NCBI RefSeq assembly: GCF_003362755.1
Contig: NZ_QKRA01000001.1
Location: 744,001-808,000, forward strand
Direction: 5' to 3'
Source: Marinomonas piezotolerans
GTDB taxonomy: Bacteria > Pseudomonadota > Gammaproteobacteria > Pseudomonadales > Marinomonadaceae
Length of the DNA stretch: 64,000 bases
In this document: positions 28,550-38,673 of the stretch, piece by piece
How positions within the stretch are numbered: position 1 is the stretch's first letter
How the letters are laid out: every line of letters begins with the position of its first letter
Program-made: the position numbers and the translations under genes
The notes under the pieces: generated by a model
What the model saw: the letters and a program-made list of their open reading frames with translations, nothing else
Databases searched by the model: none
Told to the model about the DNA's origin: nothing

Positions 28550-29776
28550 CTAATGTTGCGTTAATGCTAAATATTCCGAGACAGTGACAAATGAGCCAAA
28601 TACGATGACACAAGCATCCTCTTGTTTAGCCTGAATAAGAGCCGATTCCAGTCCGCCTTTCAAATCCGAAAATTGCTCCGAACTATCAAGATAACAGCTC
28701 AACTCTTGCGCACTTGCTCCTCTGGGACCAGGTAAACTAACCACTTTCCAAGAAAGGAAAACATCGCAAAGATTACTCATTACTGATTCGATGTCTTTAT
28801 CTTTCAACATGCCACATACAGCGATGGCAGGTTTGTCTATGCGTTGAACTTGTGCTTTCAACTGAATCGCGGCTTCTGGATTATGGGCAACATCGATGTA
28901 TACATCAGGGTACTCTGCAACCTTTTGAAAGCGCCCTAACAACGTGGCTGTTTCAAATAAGTGACACAGTTTTTCGAATGTGACAGGTATATCCAACTGC
29001 ATTAAAACAGCAATTACTGTTGCCGCGTTCTCCAAGGGGAGCTTAGGATAAGGTAGACCAGTATATGCCTTACCAAATCCCGACCAAGACCAACTATCCA
29101 CACCTGACTCAAAGGTAAAATGAACATGCTTTTGATGTAAAAGCGCACCAATCTCCTTGGCGGTTAAAACAATACTCTCTGGCGGTGCAACGACCCCGGA
29201 AATCAAAGGTTTCTCGAAACGCGCTATTCCCGTTTTTTCCTTACCTATGACTTCAATGGAACTACCTAACCAATCCATATGATCCAATGCAATGGAGGTT
29301 ACCACCGCTACATCAGCATCCACCATATTGACAGAGTCTAAGCGCCCACCAAGCCCCACTTCTAAAACCCAATAATCTAGCTCTAGCTGATCAAATATCC
29401 ATAATGCAGCCAACGTCGAAAATTCGAAATAGGTAAGTGATGTGTCACCACGTACTTCTTCAATCTTTGTAAACGCCTGACATAGTAAATCATCAGAACA
29501 TTCATTGGCATTAACTGCCACACGTTCATTAAAACGCAAAAAGTGCGGAGAAGTATATGTCCCGACATTAGCACCTGCTGCCACCAAATATTGCGTCAAC
29601 ATAGCGCATGTAGAGCCTTTACCGTTAGTACCCGCGACCGTTATGACTTTGTTATTTGGACGCCCCAAGTTTAGTTTTCTAAGGACGGATAGACCTCTTT
29701 CAAGACCTAATTCAATTTCAGAGGGGTGCTGGCTTTCAATATAAGAAAGCCAGTCATTTAGAGACCGAGCAGGCAT
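28550..29776 (-). CDS. folC: Folylpolyglutamate synthase/dihydrofolate synthase FolC
   Basis: 408 residues. A Mur-ligase-type enzyme that adds glutamate to dihydropteroate and extends folate polyglutamate tails. Visible: the P-loop VAGTNGKGSTCAML (~47-60), TSPHLRFNERV-like TSPHFLRFNERV (~79-90), EVGLGGRLDSVN (~141), SIALDHMDWLG with the Mg-site His, and a C-terminal domain with DVAHNPEAA. It begins 4 bases after accD ends, so the two are translationally linked, as in E. coli. Confidence 0.95.
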   Translation of the reverse strand: MPARSLNDWLSYIESQHPSEIELGLERGLSVLRKLNLGRPNNKVITVAGTNGKGSTCAMLTQYLVAAGANVGTYTSPHFLRFNERVAVNANECSDDLLCQAFTKIEEVRGDTSLTYFEFSTLAALWIFDQLELDYWVLEVGLGGRLDSVNMVDADVAVVTSIALDHMDWLGSSIEVIGKEKTGIARFEKPLISGVVAPPESIVLTAKEIGALLHQKHVHFTFESGVDSWSWSGFGKAYTGLPYPKLPLENAATVIAVLMQLDIPVTFEKLCHLFETATLLGRFQKVAEYPDVYIDVAHNPEAAIQLKAQVQRIDKPAIAVCGMLKDKDIESVMSNLCDVFLSWKVVSLPGPRGASAQELSCYLDSSEQFSDLKGGLESALIQAKQEDACVIVFGSFVTVSEYLALTQH

Positions 29777-29780
29777 GCAA

Positions 29781-30644
29781 TTACGCTACTTTATGTGTCA
29801 ACATGGATAGAATATTGTGAAGGCGATCGCGCAACTCATGGCGAGGAATGATCATATCCAAAGCGCCTTTATCCATCAAAAACTCAGACCGCTGAAAACC
29901 TTCAGGTAACTTTTCACGCACTGTTTGCTCAATGACTCGAGGGCCAGCAAAACCAATTAAAGCGTTTGGTTCGGCAACATTCAAATCCCCTAACATTGCT
30001 AATGATGCTGAAACCCCTCCAAAAACAGGGTCAGTCATAGCGGAAATGTAAGGGATGCCTTGCTGCTTCATTCTTTCCAATACGGCACTAGTTTTTGCCA
30101 TCTGCATTAAAGAAATTAGCGCCTCTTGCATTCGCGCACCACCAGATGCAGAAAAGCAAACGAGTGGAATTCCCTTAGCAAGACTGACGTTAGCAGCCTG
30201 AACAAATTTTTCACCTACAATAGCGCCCATTGATCCACCAAGGAAGCTAAACTCAAAGGCTACCGCGACAACAGGCATACCATTTAGGGTGCCTTCCATT
30301 GCTACAAGAGCATCTTTCTCGCCAGTCGATTTTTGTGCCGCTAATAAGCGATCTTTATATCGTTTAGAGTCTTTGAATTTCAGCTTATCTTCAGGCTCTA
30401 GATTGGCCGCAATTTCAGCGCGCCCTTCTTTATCTAGGAAAATATCCAAACGGCGACGGGCTGTAACTCGCATGTGATGCTCACACTTTGGGCATACATC
30501 TAAATTCTTCTCAAGTTCTGGGCGATACAAAACGTTGTCGCACTTAGGACATTTCTTCCATAGTCCCTCTGGAACGCTACCCTGAGATCGCTTGGATTCG
30601 CTACGCATAATCGTAGGTACAAATTTATCTAGCCAACTACTCAT
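29781..30644 (-). CDS. accD: Acetyl-CoA carboxylase carboxyltransferase beta subunit
   Basis: 287 residues from ATG 30644, which has GGAG 6 bases upstream and gives the usual MSSWLDK start; a codon 30 bases further up is in frame but unsupported. The N-terminal four-Cys zinc finger is intact (CPKC at 32-35 and CPKC at 51-54). The crotonase-like carboxyltransferase core shows [12 protein letters not shown] and SGGARMQE. With AccA it moves the carboxyl group from biotin to acetyl-CoA, the first step of fatty-acid synthesis. It leads the accD-folC-SPOR-cvpA-purF run. Confidence 0.96.
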   Translation of the reverse strand: MSSWLDKFVPTIMRSESKRSQGSVPEGLWKKCPKCDNVLYRPELEKNLDVCPKCEHHMRVTARRRLDIFLDKEGRAEIAANLEPEDKLKFKDSKRYKDRLLAAQKSTGEKDALVAMEGTLNGMPVVAVAFEFSFLGGSMGAIVGEKFVQAANVSLAKGIPLVCFSASGGARMQEALISLMQMAKTSAVLERMKQQGIPYISAMTDPVFGGVSASLAMLGDLNVAEPNALIGFAGPRVIEQTVREKLPEGFQRSEFLMDKGALDMIIPRHELRDRLHNILSMLTHKVA

Positions 30645-31066
30645 TAAAATCTCCAAATAGTTACAGGCCAGCACTTAGCTAACTTCAAGCGCATCGAAGT
30701 CATGCTTAAACACAAAGTACCGGCGATTTAATCTTGGATACAATTCGAATTAACGAATGCATCAAATCTATCACTGCTGACAGGCGCTTCAACAATTGAT
30801 TGAGAGCGGCACAAATCAACAGCTTATTAATGTCTTTAAAGGCCTATAGCTTCATTTACATAAACGGTATCAAGCCTCAATTTTGGGAGCATTCTACTAC
30901 ATCTATCCCGTCATCAGGAGTCAATTATAAGAATTAAATTTCATCTATTCTTCTTAGACAGCGTGAACAATCTTCAGCTCATCTTCAACAACGCCCACGC
31001 GACACAATAAGTCGCTATCATGAGTCTAGTATTTTCCAAAAAGATTCACTTTAAAGAAAGAGTAAC
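30645..31066. other. 422-base stretch without a recognised gene
   Basis: AT-rich, with only very short reading frames and no RNA gene recognised. It contains the accD ribosome site and presumably the accD promoter. In many gammaproteobacteria trpB and trpA lie between trpF and accD; here that space is empty of them, and I could not read any clear remnant. Confidence 0.5.
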
Positions 31067-31684
31067 TTAAACACTCTTCGCTAAACGGACAAAGTCGTTC
31101 ATCTTAGTCGGCGCTTTTTTCCCTTTTTGGTACTCTACCCCACCGCTAACGTCTACCGCATAAGGTCTAACAGAGGTTACTGCCTGAGCAACATTGCCAA
31201 CGGTCAAACCACCAGCCAAGATGATTGGTATATCTAGATTGTCTGGAATTGCTTGCCAATCAAACGTTTCCCCTGTTCCGCCTGGAACACCTGGTTTGTA
31301 TGCGTCCAACAGAATAGCACTCGCCGAGTGGTAGGACGCTACTTCGTCCTCTACATTAAGGCCGGGCTTCATTCGCAGCGCTTTATAGTATGGTACCCCA
31401 TAGCGCTCACAATCATGACGCGACTCATTACCGTGAAATTGGAAAACCCAGCGACGGCTGCCCATCATCACTTTGAGCACCTCTTCAGGATCCGCATCTA
31501 CAAACAGGGCAACAGGCGTTACAAACGGTGGCAACTTAGCAACAATTTCATTTGCAGCGTCAGGCGTAATATATCTAGGACTATTACTATAAAAAACAAA
31601 GCCTAATGCGTCGGCATCTGCCAAAACGGCCAGCCTCGCGTCTTCGACGTTGGTAATACCACATATTTTAACACGGCAACTCAT
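31067..31684 (-). CDS. trpF: Phosphoribosylanthranilate isomerase
   Basis: 205 residues, a TIM barrel. It converts phosphoribosylanthranilate to the enol-ribulose form in tryptophan synthesis. Visible: MSCRVKICGITNVEDA with the catalytic Cys8, the LGFVFYSNSPRYI segment, QFHGNES, LLDAYKPGVPGGTGETFDW, LAGGLTVGNV and VDVSGGVE with the catalytic Asp. The start lies inside the end of truA (17-base overlap), so the two are coupled. TrpF stands apart from the other trp genes, as is common in this group. Confidence 0.95.
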   Translation of the reverse strand: MSCRVKICGITNVEDARLAVLADADALGFVFYSNSPRYITPDAANEIVAKLPPFVTPVALFVDADPEEVLKVMMGSRRWVFQFHGNESRHDCERYGVPYYKALRMKPGLNVEDEVASYHSASAILLDAYKPGVPGGTGETFDWQAIPDNLDIPIILAGGLTVGNVAQAVTSVRPYAVDVSGGVEYQKGKKAPTKMNDFVRLAKSV

Positions 31685-32495
31685 ATGGCAGCTCCTGTTT
31701 ATATGGCAAAAAATGCGGCCCTAGTGGAACTCGTGGCGCATCCAGCTCTGCCGGATATTCGGCGTCAACGAAGTACAATCCAAATGGCGGCGCTGTGACA
31801 CCTCCTTGGGTACGATCACAGGCGTCTAACACAGTCTTAGCCCACTCTACGGGTCGCTCACCAGCACCAATAGTCATCAATACGCCAGCAAAATTACGAA
31901 TCATATGATGCAGAAAAGCATTTGCCCTAACATCTAAAACGATATATTGACCAAATTGATCAACCGAAAAGTTAAGAATGGTGCGAACGGGGCTATTTGC
32001 TTGACAACCTACCGCACGGAATGAGGTGAAATCGTGGGTTCCGATAAAACATTGGCACGCCGCCTGCATCTTAGCGATATCGAGAGGCTTATATGTCCAC
32101 GTAACCGATTTCGCCATAATAGCGGGACGCAGTTCTGACTGATATATTACATATCGATAACGACGACTGACCGCACTAAAGCGGGCATGAAAGGAGTCAC
32201 CTACAGTTTTAGCGGCGACAACCGAAATATCATCCGGCAAATGGGTGTTAACACCTAGCGTCCAAGCTCTCTCTGGACGATCTACTGACGTTTCAAAATG
32301 CACCACCTGTCCGCTAGCATGAACTCCAGCGTCAGTCCTACCTGCACAGATGACGCTGATTGGGTGATTGGCAATTTTTGACAACGCAATTTCTAAACTT
32401 TCTTGAACAGTGGCGACATCATACTTCTGAGCCTGCCACCCCTTATATGCCGCCCCATTATACTCGACGACCAAGGCAATTCTCTGTTTACTCAC
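31668..32495 (-). CDS. truA: tRNA pseudouridine(38-40) synthase TruA
   Basis: 275 residues. Makes pseudouridine at positions 38-40 of tRNA anticodon arms. Visible: VEYNGAAYKGWQAQ, the catalytic Asp in CAGRTDAGVHASGQ (about 60), DFTSFRAVGCQANSPVRT and the C-terminal FLHHMIRNFAGVL. It overlaps fimV by 8 bases upstream and trpF by 17 bases downstream; the order fimV-truA-trpF is typical of Pseudomonas and relatives. Confidence 0.95.
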   Translation of the reverse strand: MSKQRIALVVEYNGAAYKGWQAQKYDVATVQESLEIALSKIANHPISVICAGRTDAGVHASGQVVHFETSVDRPERAWTLGVNTHLPDDISVVAAKTVGDSFHARFSAVSRRYRYVIYQSELRPAIMAKSVTWTYKPLDIAKMQAACQCFIGTHDFTSFRAVGCQANSPVRTILNFSVDQFGQYIVLDVRANAFLHHMIRNFAGVLMTIGAGERPVEWAKTVLDACDRTQGGVTAPPFGLYFVDAEYPAELDAPRVPLGPHFLPYKQELPYELPC

Positions 32496-34842
32496 TTGGG
32501 AACATTCGCTCCATCATACTTTGGGCTTCAGCGATCTGACTTTCGTTGCCAGAAATCACAACATCCTCCAGTATAACACGTGCCCCTTCTTCATCACCCA
32601 TATCCATATAAGCACGAGCAAGATCCAATTTCGTCGCCACTTCGTCACCACTAGCATCAAAGAAGTCAATATCTTCTTCATCATCAGATTCGTCTGTTTC
32701 TTCGGCGGCTTCATCTTCGCCAAACTCCGGAATATCCAATCCGCCAAAATCATCTTCTTGTGCTTCAGCAAGCACTTCATCAATGCTTTCCGCTAATGCG
32801 GCATCGGGCTCTTGATCGAATACGGACGCTTCATCGTGATCTTCTTGCTCTTCATCATCGCTCAAAAGACTATTTACAAACGACTCTTCTTCAGAATATT
32901 GCTCACTTGATTCGTCTGCATTTTCAGAGGGTTCTGACTCATCGGCAGCATCTAAATCTAGGTCTAGTTCTTTTTCAGAGTCTTCGACAGCATCAGGTTC
33001 ATCTGTACCAAACTCTGCAAGTGTATCGTCGATATTGAATGCATCATCAGTAACTTCGTTGAATTCGTCTTCCTGACCCTCCTCTTCCTTAACATCAGTG
33101 TCAGAGTCAGTATCTGTATCCTCAATCTCAAATTCAGCAAACGGGTCATCAGACTCTTCATCGTCAGCTAATTCATCCATTTCAACATTCAATGGATCCT
33201 CAAGATTTTCTTCTGGCTCTTCTTCTGGCTCAGAAACAGTATCCTCTAATTCAGGGATATCAAATTCATCAAATGCATCACTTTCTTCTACTACCGGCTC
33301 TATATCAGAGGAAGCAACCGTCTCGTCAAAGCCATCAAAATTCTCTTCAGCCTCGTTGTCGACATCAAAATCAAATGCAAACGGGTCTTCTTCTTCAAGC
33401 TCTACTTCTTTCTCAGAAGTGTCTTCTACAGGCTCATTTATGGCCGCAGCAGCAACTGGCGCGGCAGCAGCGGCCGCAACAGGAGCCAGATCAAATTCAG
33501 ACGTATCTTTAACAGGCTCGGGCGTTTGTTTTTTCCGCCCAGAGCGCTTAATCAGCATACCAACCAGTAAGCCCAAAAGAAGTAACACTACACCCGATAT
33601 AGACAACACTATTGGGTTACTAAATATTTTATTTCCTAACGCTTCCTCTTGAGCTGCCTGCTGCTCGCGGCGAAGTTGATCTGCTTCTAATAGTTGATTC
33701 ACGGTATTTTGTTGCTCTTGCATAGATTGCTGAGCACTCGTAAATTGTCGCTGCAACTCGGCTAGCTGCTGATCTTTCAAACTAATTAATTTTTCGAGAG
33801 TTGCTAACTGATCATTTACTTCTGTTAGCTTATTATTCAATTCCTCTTTTTCTCGAGTTTCTTTGTCTAGCAGCTCATTCGTAGCTGAAAGCTCAGTCTC
33901 TAACTCATTAATTTTTTGTATATCAGCCGCGTTAGAACTCGCATCTGACTCAGGCAACACACTTTGCCCTGACGCTAGTTTAAGTTGATCACCTTGAGGT
34001 TTTTCCGGCGCAGGTTCAACATTTGCCACTGCTTGAGTATTAAGTTGCTCTTGATTCACAATTTCATCAATTTTGCCTGCTTGCTTAAGAGCTATCCACG
34101 CTGCATGCTGACGTTCGAATTCCTGAATTGATGTTGTCTTATTAAATAACTCGATTTGCTCGCGAGTCGGTAAACGTAACACCGCACCTTCTCGAAGCAA
34201 GTTAATGTTGTTGGCGTAAAAAGCATCCTTGTTAAGCGCCTGAATCGCCATCATTGTCTGATAAATCGTAAGCTGGTTCGTGGGCTTATTTGCCCCAGCT
34301 ATTGACCAAAGCGTATTTCCTTTTTGAACATCAAGGTTGGATGCAGTGGCAAGTTTAGCTGCCGCAAGCGTCGCATCTCGAAAAACGCTATTGCCTTGTG
34401 ATGACTGAGATGCGGTAGATTGGACGACTTCGGGCTGCGCTTTTTCAACTAATGCAGACTGAGTAATTGGCGTTTGATACTCTCGCACGACTTGGCCGCT
34501 TGGCCACCTCGCAGCTAAGACAAATTTGAGTTCTGGGGAAGAAATGGGCGCTTCAGATTGAACTAAAACAGCGATTTGACCATTCTCACGAACAACACTG
34601 AAATCTAACTGAGACAGCACACTAGTAGGTGCAAATCCCGCCTGCTTAAATTCACTCTCAGTACCGAGGCGGATATTAATATCGGAGGGTGTTAACCCTT
34701 CCGCGTCAGTGACCTGTATACGCCCCCGATACGGTTCATCGATCTTAGATTGAGAGGTCAGTTCGCCCAGCTCTAATGCGTAACCGCTGGATACGTACAG
34801 CGCACCAGACACAGCCAAACTAATGAGCGTTTTTCTGAGCAT
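32488..34842 (-). CDS. fimV: FimV, polar hub and peptidoglycan-binding protein
   Basis: 784 residues. Order: signal peptide (LISLAVSGALYVSSGYA), the FimV N-terminal domain (LELGELTSQSKIDEPYRGRI), a LysM-like motif (VQKGNTLWSIAGANKP, ~174), a Gln/Glu coiled coil (~310-395), one membrane segment (IVLSISGVVLLLLGLLVGML, ~410), then a ~300-residue cytoplasmic region rich in Asp and Glu, and the conserved FimV C-terminal helix pair (TKLDLARAYMDMGDEEGARVILEDV). FimV organises type IV pili and polar proteins in Pseudomonas, and its TPR end activates adenylate cyclase there. The repeated GAC/GAA-type codons make the reverse strand look falsely coding. Confidence 0.93.
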   Translation of the reverse strand: MLRKTLISLAVSGALYVSSGYALELGELTSQSKIDEPYRGRIQVTDAEGLTPSDINIRLGTESEFKQAGFAPTSVLSQLDFSVVRENGQIAVLVQSEAPISSPELKFVLAARWPSGQVVREYQTPITQSALVEKAQPEVVQSTASQSSQGNSVFRDATLAAAKLATASNLDVQKGNTLWSIAGANKPTNQLTIYQTMMAIQALNKDAFYANNINLLREGAVLRLPTREQIELFNKTTSIQEFERQHAAWIALKQAGKIDEIVNQEQLNTQAVANVEPAPEKPQGDQLKLASGQSVLPESDASSNAADIQKINELETELSATNELLDKETREKEELNNKLTEVNDQLATLEKLISLKDQQLAELQRQFTSAQQSMQEQQNTVNQLLEADQLRREQQAAQEEALGNKIFSNPIVLSISGVVLLLLGLLVGMLIKRSGRKKQTPEPVKDTSEFDLAPVAAAAAAPVAAAAINEPVEDTSEKEVELEEEDPFAFDFDVDNEAEENFDGFDETVASSDIEPVVEESDAFDEFDIPELEDTVSEPEEEPEENLEDPLNVEMDELADDEESDDPFAEFEIEDTDTDSDTDVKEEEGQEDEFNEVTDDAFNIDDTLAEFGTDEPDAVEDSEKELDLDLDAADESEPSENADESSEQYSEEESFVNSLLSDDEEQEDHDEASVFDQEPDAALAESIDEVLAEAQEDDFGGLDIPEFGEDEAAEETDESDDEEDIDFFDASGDEVATKLDLARAYMDMGDEEGARVILEDVVISGNESQIAEAQSMMERMFPSE

Positions 34843-35063
34843 AAGCTTCCCTTTCTCGTTATAAATCGACGATTACTATACCAACAAGTATCTTATACGG
34901 GTACGCAATTATCAATAGCTTTAGAATCAATGGTTTGCAAGATTCCCTCTTGACAACAAAATACTCTCACATAACTCAGCCACAAAGCACTTTATTATTC
35001 GCCTTCCCACCACTTTGAGACATCGCTACGATATAAATTTGTTCTCTCAGACAATCGACTAAA

Positions 35064-35099
35064 ACAAAAAACCCCGCTAACAGCGTTAGCGGGGTTTTT
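35064..35099 (-). terminator. Terminator of groESL
   Basis: An 11-bp stem ACCCCGCTAAC / GTTAGCGGGGT with a 3-base loop, then six T on the minus strand; also T-rich on the plus strand. Confidence 0.92.
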
Positions 35100-35134
35100 A
35101 TCATCTCAGATAGAGCGATTTATGATCCCGTGGA

Positions 35135-36805
<1,671 letters not shown>

Positions 36806-36823
36806 TTAAGGTATCCAAAAGAC

Positions 36824-37114
36824 TTAGGCTTCAATGATGCCGTAGATTTCGTCTTCTTTCATGATAAGCAATTCTTCGCCGTCGATTTTGACAGACTGAC
36901 CGGAGTACTGGCCAAACAACACAGTATCACCAACTTTTACAGCTAGTTCGCGAACATCACCGTTGGATTGAATACGACCCGTGCCCACAGCCAACACTTC
37001 ACCTTGGTTAGGTTTTTCAGTTGCAGACCCCGGCAGAACGATACCAGAAGCAGTAGTTGTTTCTTCTTCTTTACGGCGAACAACGACACGATCGTGCAAA
37101 GGACGAATATTCAT
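36824..37114 (-). CDS. groS: Co-chaperonin GroES
   Basis: 96 residues, normal length: [18 protein letters not shown], the mobile loop [13 protein letters not shown] that docks on GroEL, and the C-terminal [10 protein letters not shown]. First gene of groESL, preceded by a heat-shock type promoter at 37210-37235 and a hairpin-rich 5' region. Confidence 0.98.
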   Translation of the reverse strand: MNIRPLHDRVVVRRKEEETTTASGIVLPGSATEKPNQGEVLAVGTGRIQSNGDVRELAVKVGDTVLFGQYSGQSVKIDGEELLIMKEDEIYGIIEA

Positions 37115-37142
37115 TGATCTCTATCTCCAAAATTAATCAATA

Positions 37143-37189
37143 CCAGGACTCCCCTGGCCGGATTAAACCCATTTAGAACAATAAATGGG
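37143..37189 (-). other. Two hairpins in the groES 5' untranslated region
   Basis: CCCATTTA/TAAATGGG (37168-37189, 8-bp stem, 6-base loop) and CCAGG/CCTGG (37143-37157) lie between the sigma-32-like promoter and the groES ribosome site. They could protect the transcript or act as a thermosensor; neither is followed by a T run, so they are not obvious terminators. Function is not known. Confidence 0.45.
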
Positions 37190-37209
37190 ATTCTTCATCG
37201 CAAACCTTA

Positions 37210-37235
37210 ATATGGCTTACCAAACTTATTTCAAG
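37210..37235 (-). promoter_or_regulatory. Heat-shock (sigma-32) promoter of groESL
   Basis: On the minus strand CTTGAAA (37229-37235) is followed after 11 bases by AGCCATAT (37210-37217). The consensus is CTTGAAA - spacer - CCCCATNT: the -35 matches fully and the -10 at six of eight positions. It sits about 95 bases before groES and just after fxsA. No CIRCE element was seen. Confidence 0.75.
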
Positions 37236-37248
37236 CCCGAAAAAGAAA

Positions 37249-37725
37249 TTATTTTTTATCAATAAAATCTTGATCTTGCTTATCACTGCGATACTCGCCC
37301 TCAATAATCTCACTGTCACCTCGCTGCTCATTCCTTTGATAGGATGTCCAGCTCGCACGCATGTTCATACGTTTTTTTAAAAAGTCTAACGCTAATGTCG
37401 ACGCGATACGCTTACGTAGTGGTGAAATAAGTAATATTGCCCCTAGCGCATCAGTTACAAACCCGGGTATCAACAGGCAAATACCGGCAAACGCCAACAT
37501 AAAGCCTTCCGCCACCTCTGATGCAGGCAACTCGCCCCGCTGTATTTTTTCCTGGGCCTTTAAGGTCGTTTCAAATCCCTGTCGACGAATGAGCGCCAAA
37601 CCAACAATTGCCGTTAAAAATACCAAAGCAACGGTTGTCAAGCTGCCAATTTGAGATCCAACCTGAATCAGAACTGATAACTCTATGACGGGAACGAGAA
37701 TAAACAGTAATAATGCAAATCGCAT
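37249..37725 (-). CDS. fxsA: FxsA family membrane protein
   Basis: 158 residues. N-terminal hydrophobic part with membrane segments (ALLLFILVPVIELSVLIQVG, LTTVALVFLTAIVGLALI, FMLAFAGICLLIPGFVTDALGAIL) containing the family wording RRQGFETTLKAQ and IPGFVTDALG. The C-terminal ~50 residues are charged and variable. In E. coli FxsA (suppressor of F exclusion of phage T7) also lies directly upstream of groES; overproduction there relieves F exclusion of phage T7. The conserved neighbourhood supports the name. Confidence 0.9.
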   Translation of the reverse strand: MRFALLLFILVPVIELSVLIQVGSQIGSLTTVALVFLTAIVGLALIRRQGFETTLKAQEKIQRGELPASEVAEGFMLAFAGICLLIPGFVTDALGAILLISPLRKRIASTLALDFLKKRMNMRASWTSYQRNEQRGDSEIIEGEYRSDKQDQDFIDKK

Positions 37726-37776
37726 GGTAACCTTCTTATGTTTTCAAGTATGTTTTTTATTTAAGGGTGAATTTTC

Positions 37777-38085
37777 TTGAATCAAGAGATAGACGACTTT
37801 AAAACCAAGGTATTGTTTGTTCTTTCACATTTAGATTCGGGTGAAGTCATCTCTTATGGGGAACTAGCGAGACAAGCCGAACACCCAAATCACGCGCGGC
37901 AAGTAGGTCAAATTTTAAAGCGATTGCCACGCGACACACAGTTGCCGTGGCACCGTGTTGTCAATAGCAAACGACAAATTAGTTTCTCAGAAGGCAGTGC
38001 CGCGTATTACCGTCAAAAAATAGCACTGGAAGCAGAAGGCTGGATCATTTGTGGCCAGCGCTTACTGGCAAAAGAGGCGCCTTAA
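37777..38085 (+). CDS. Alkyltransferase-like protein (ATL, MGMT family)
   Basis: 102 residues, TTG start at 37777 with AAGGG 9 bases upstream; there is no ATG near the conserved N-terminus. This is the C-terminal DNA-binding half of O6-methylguanine methyltransferase, but the PCHR active site reads PWHRVVNSK: the acceptor Cys is Trp. Such ATL proteins bind O6-alkylguanine without repairing it and hand the lesion to nucleotide excision repair. Helix-turn-helix wording YGELARQAEHPNHARQVGQIL is intact. Divergent from fxsA by 51 bases. Confidence 0.9.
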   Translation: MNQEIDDFKTKVLFVLSHLDSGEVISYGELARQAEHPNHARQVGQILKRLPRDTQLPWHRVVNSKRQISFSEGSAAYYRQKIALEAEGWIICGQRLLAKEAP

Positions 38086-38094
38086 GCGCCTCTT
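38072..38094. terminator. Hairpin between the ATL gene and yajQ
   Basis: AAGAGGCGC / GCGCCTCTT stem that overlaps the ATL stop codon. Four T follow on the minus strand, few on the plus strand, so its strength is uncertain. Confidence 0.55.
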
Positions 38095-38102
38095 GCTGAC
38101 TG

Positions 38103-38588
38103 TTAGTCCCGAAAGTTATTAAACTGAACAGGTAACTCGAGGTCCGCACCTTTAAGCAATTGCATGACCTGCTGTAAGTCATCGCGCTTTTTGCCCGTCA
38201 CTCGCAACTGTTCTCCTTGCACCTGCGCTTGTACTTTAATCTTGCTATCTTTGATCATTTTCACGATCTTCTTTGCTTCAGCCTGATCAATGCCTTCTTT
38301 CATTTTAATGTCTTGTGTGGCGCGAAGGTTGCCTTCCACTATGGGCCCGCGATCAATTGTCTTGAGATCAATGCCACGATTCACCAACTTCTGTGAAAGA
38401 ATATCCACCATTTGTCGAAGTTGCATTTCTGCTTTCGCCTCTAAAACAACCGCTTCTTTCGCGCGAATTGAATATGACGCATCAACTCCTTTAAAATCAT
38501 AACGCGTACCAACTTCACGGTTGGCTTGATCAACTGCGTTTGTCACTTCATGCCAATCAAGTTCGGATACAATGTCAAAAGATGGCAT
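38103..38588 (-). CDS. yajQ: YajQ family nucleotide-binding protein
   Basis: 161 residues, standard length (DUF520): MPSFDIVSELDWHEVTNAVDQA, RYDFKGVD, the central EGIDQAEAKKIVKMIK, and the end QVMQLLKGADLELPVQFNNFRD. Two ferredoxin-like domains. YajQ proteins bind nucleotides; the Xanthomonas/Pseudomonas homologues bind c-di-GMP and act as regulators, and a tRNA-binding role has also been suggested. The ligand here is not shown, but a c-di-GMP role would fit the GGDEF and PilZ genes nearby. Confidence 0.92.
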   Translation of the reverse strand: MPSFDIVSELDWHEVTNAVDQANREVGTRYDFKGVDASYSIRAKEAVVLEAKAEMQLRQMVDILSQKLVNRGIDLKTIDRGPIVEGNLRATQDIKMKEGIDQAEAKKIVKMIKDSKIKVQAQVQGEQLRVTGKKRDDLQQVMQLLKGADLELPVQFNNFRD

Positions 38589-38673
38589 TTGGGCCTCCTA
38601 AGGTTCGATATTTACGATTTTGGGCGGCATAATAGCAGGGTTATCGTGAAAAAACTTCTAGATCGAGGTCTAA

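Noticed and set aside
33098..33652. A long plus-strand frame rich in Ser opposite fimV
   Set aside because: It is the mirror of the Asp/Glu-rich fimV region; such low-complexity codons leave the reverse strand open.
37143..37189. groES leader hairpins as the fxsA terminator
   Set aside because: No T run follows either stem, and they lie inside the expected groES transcript.
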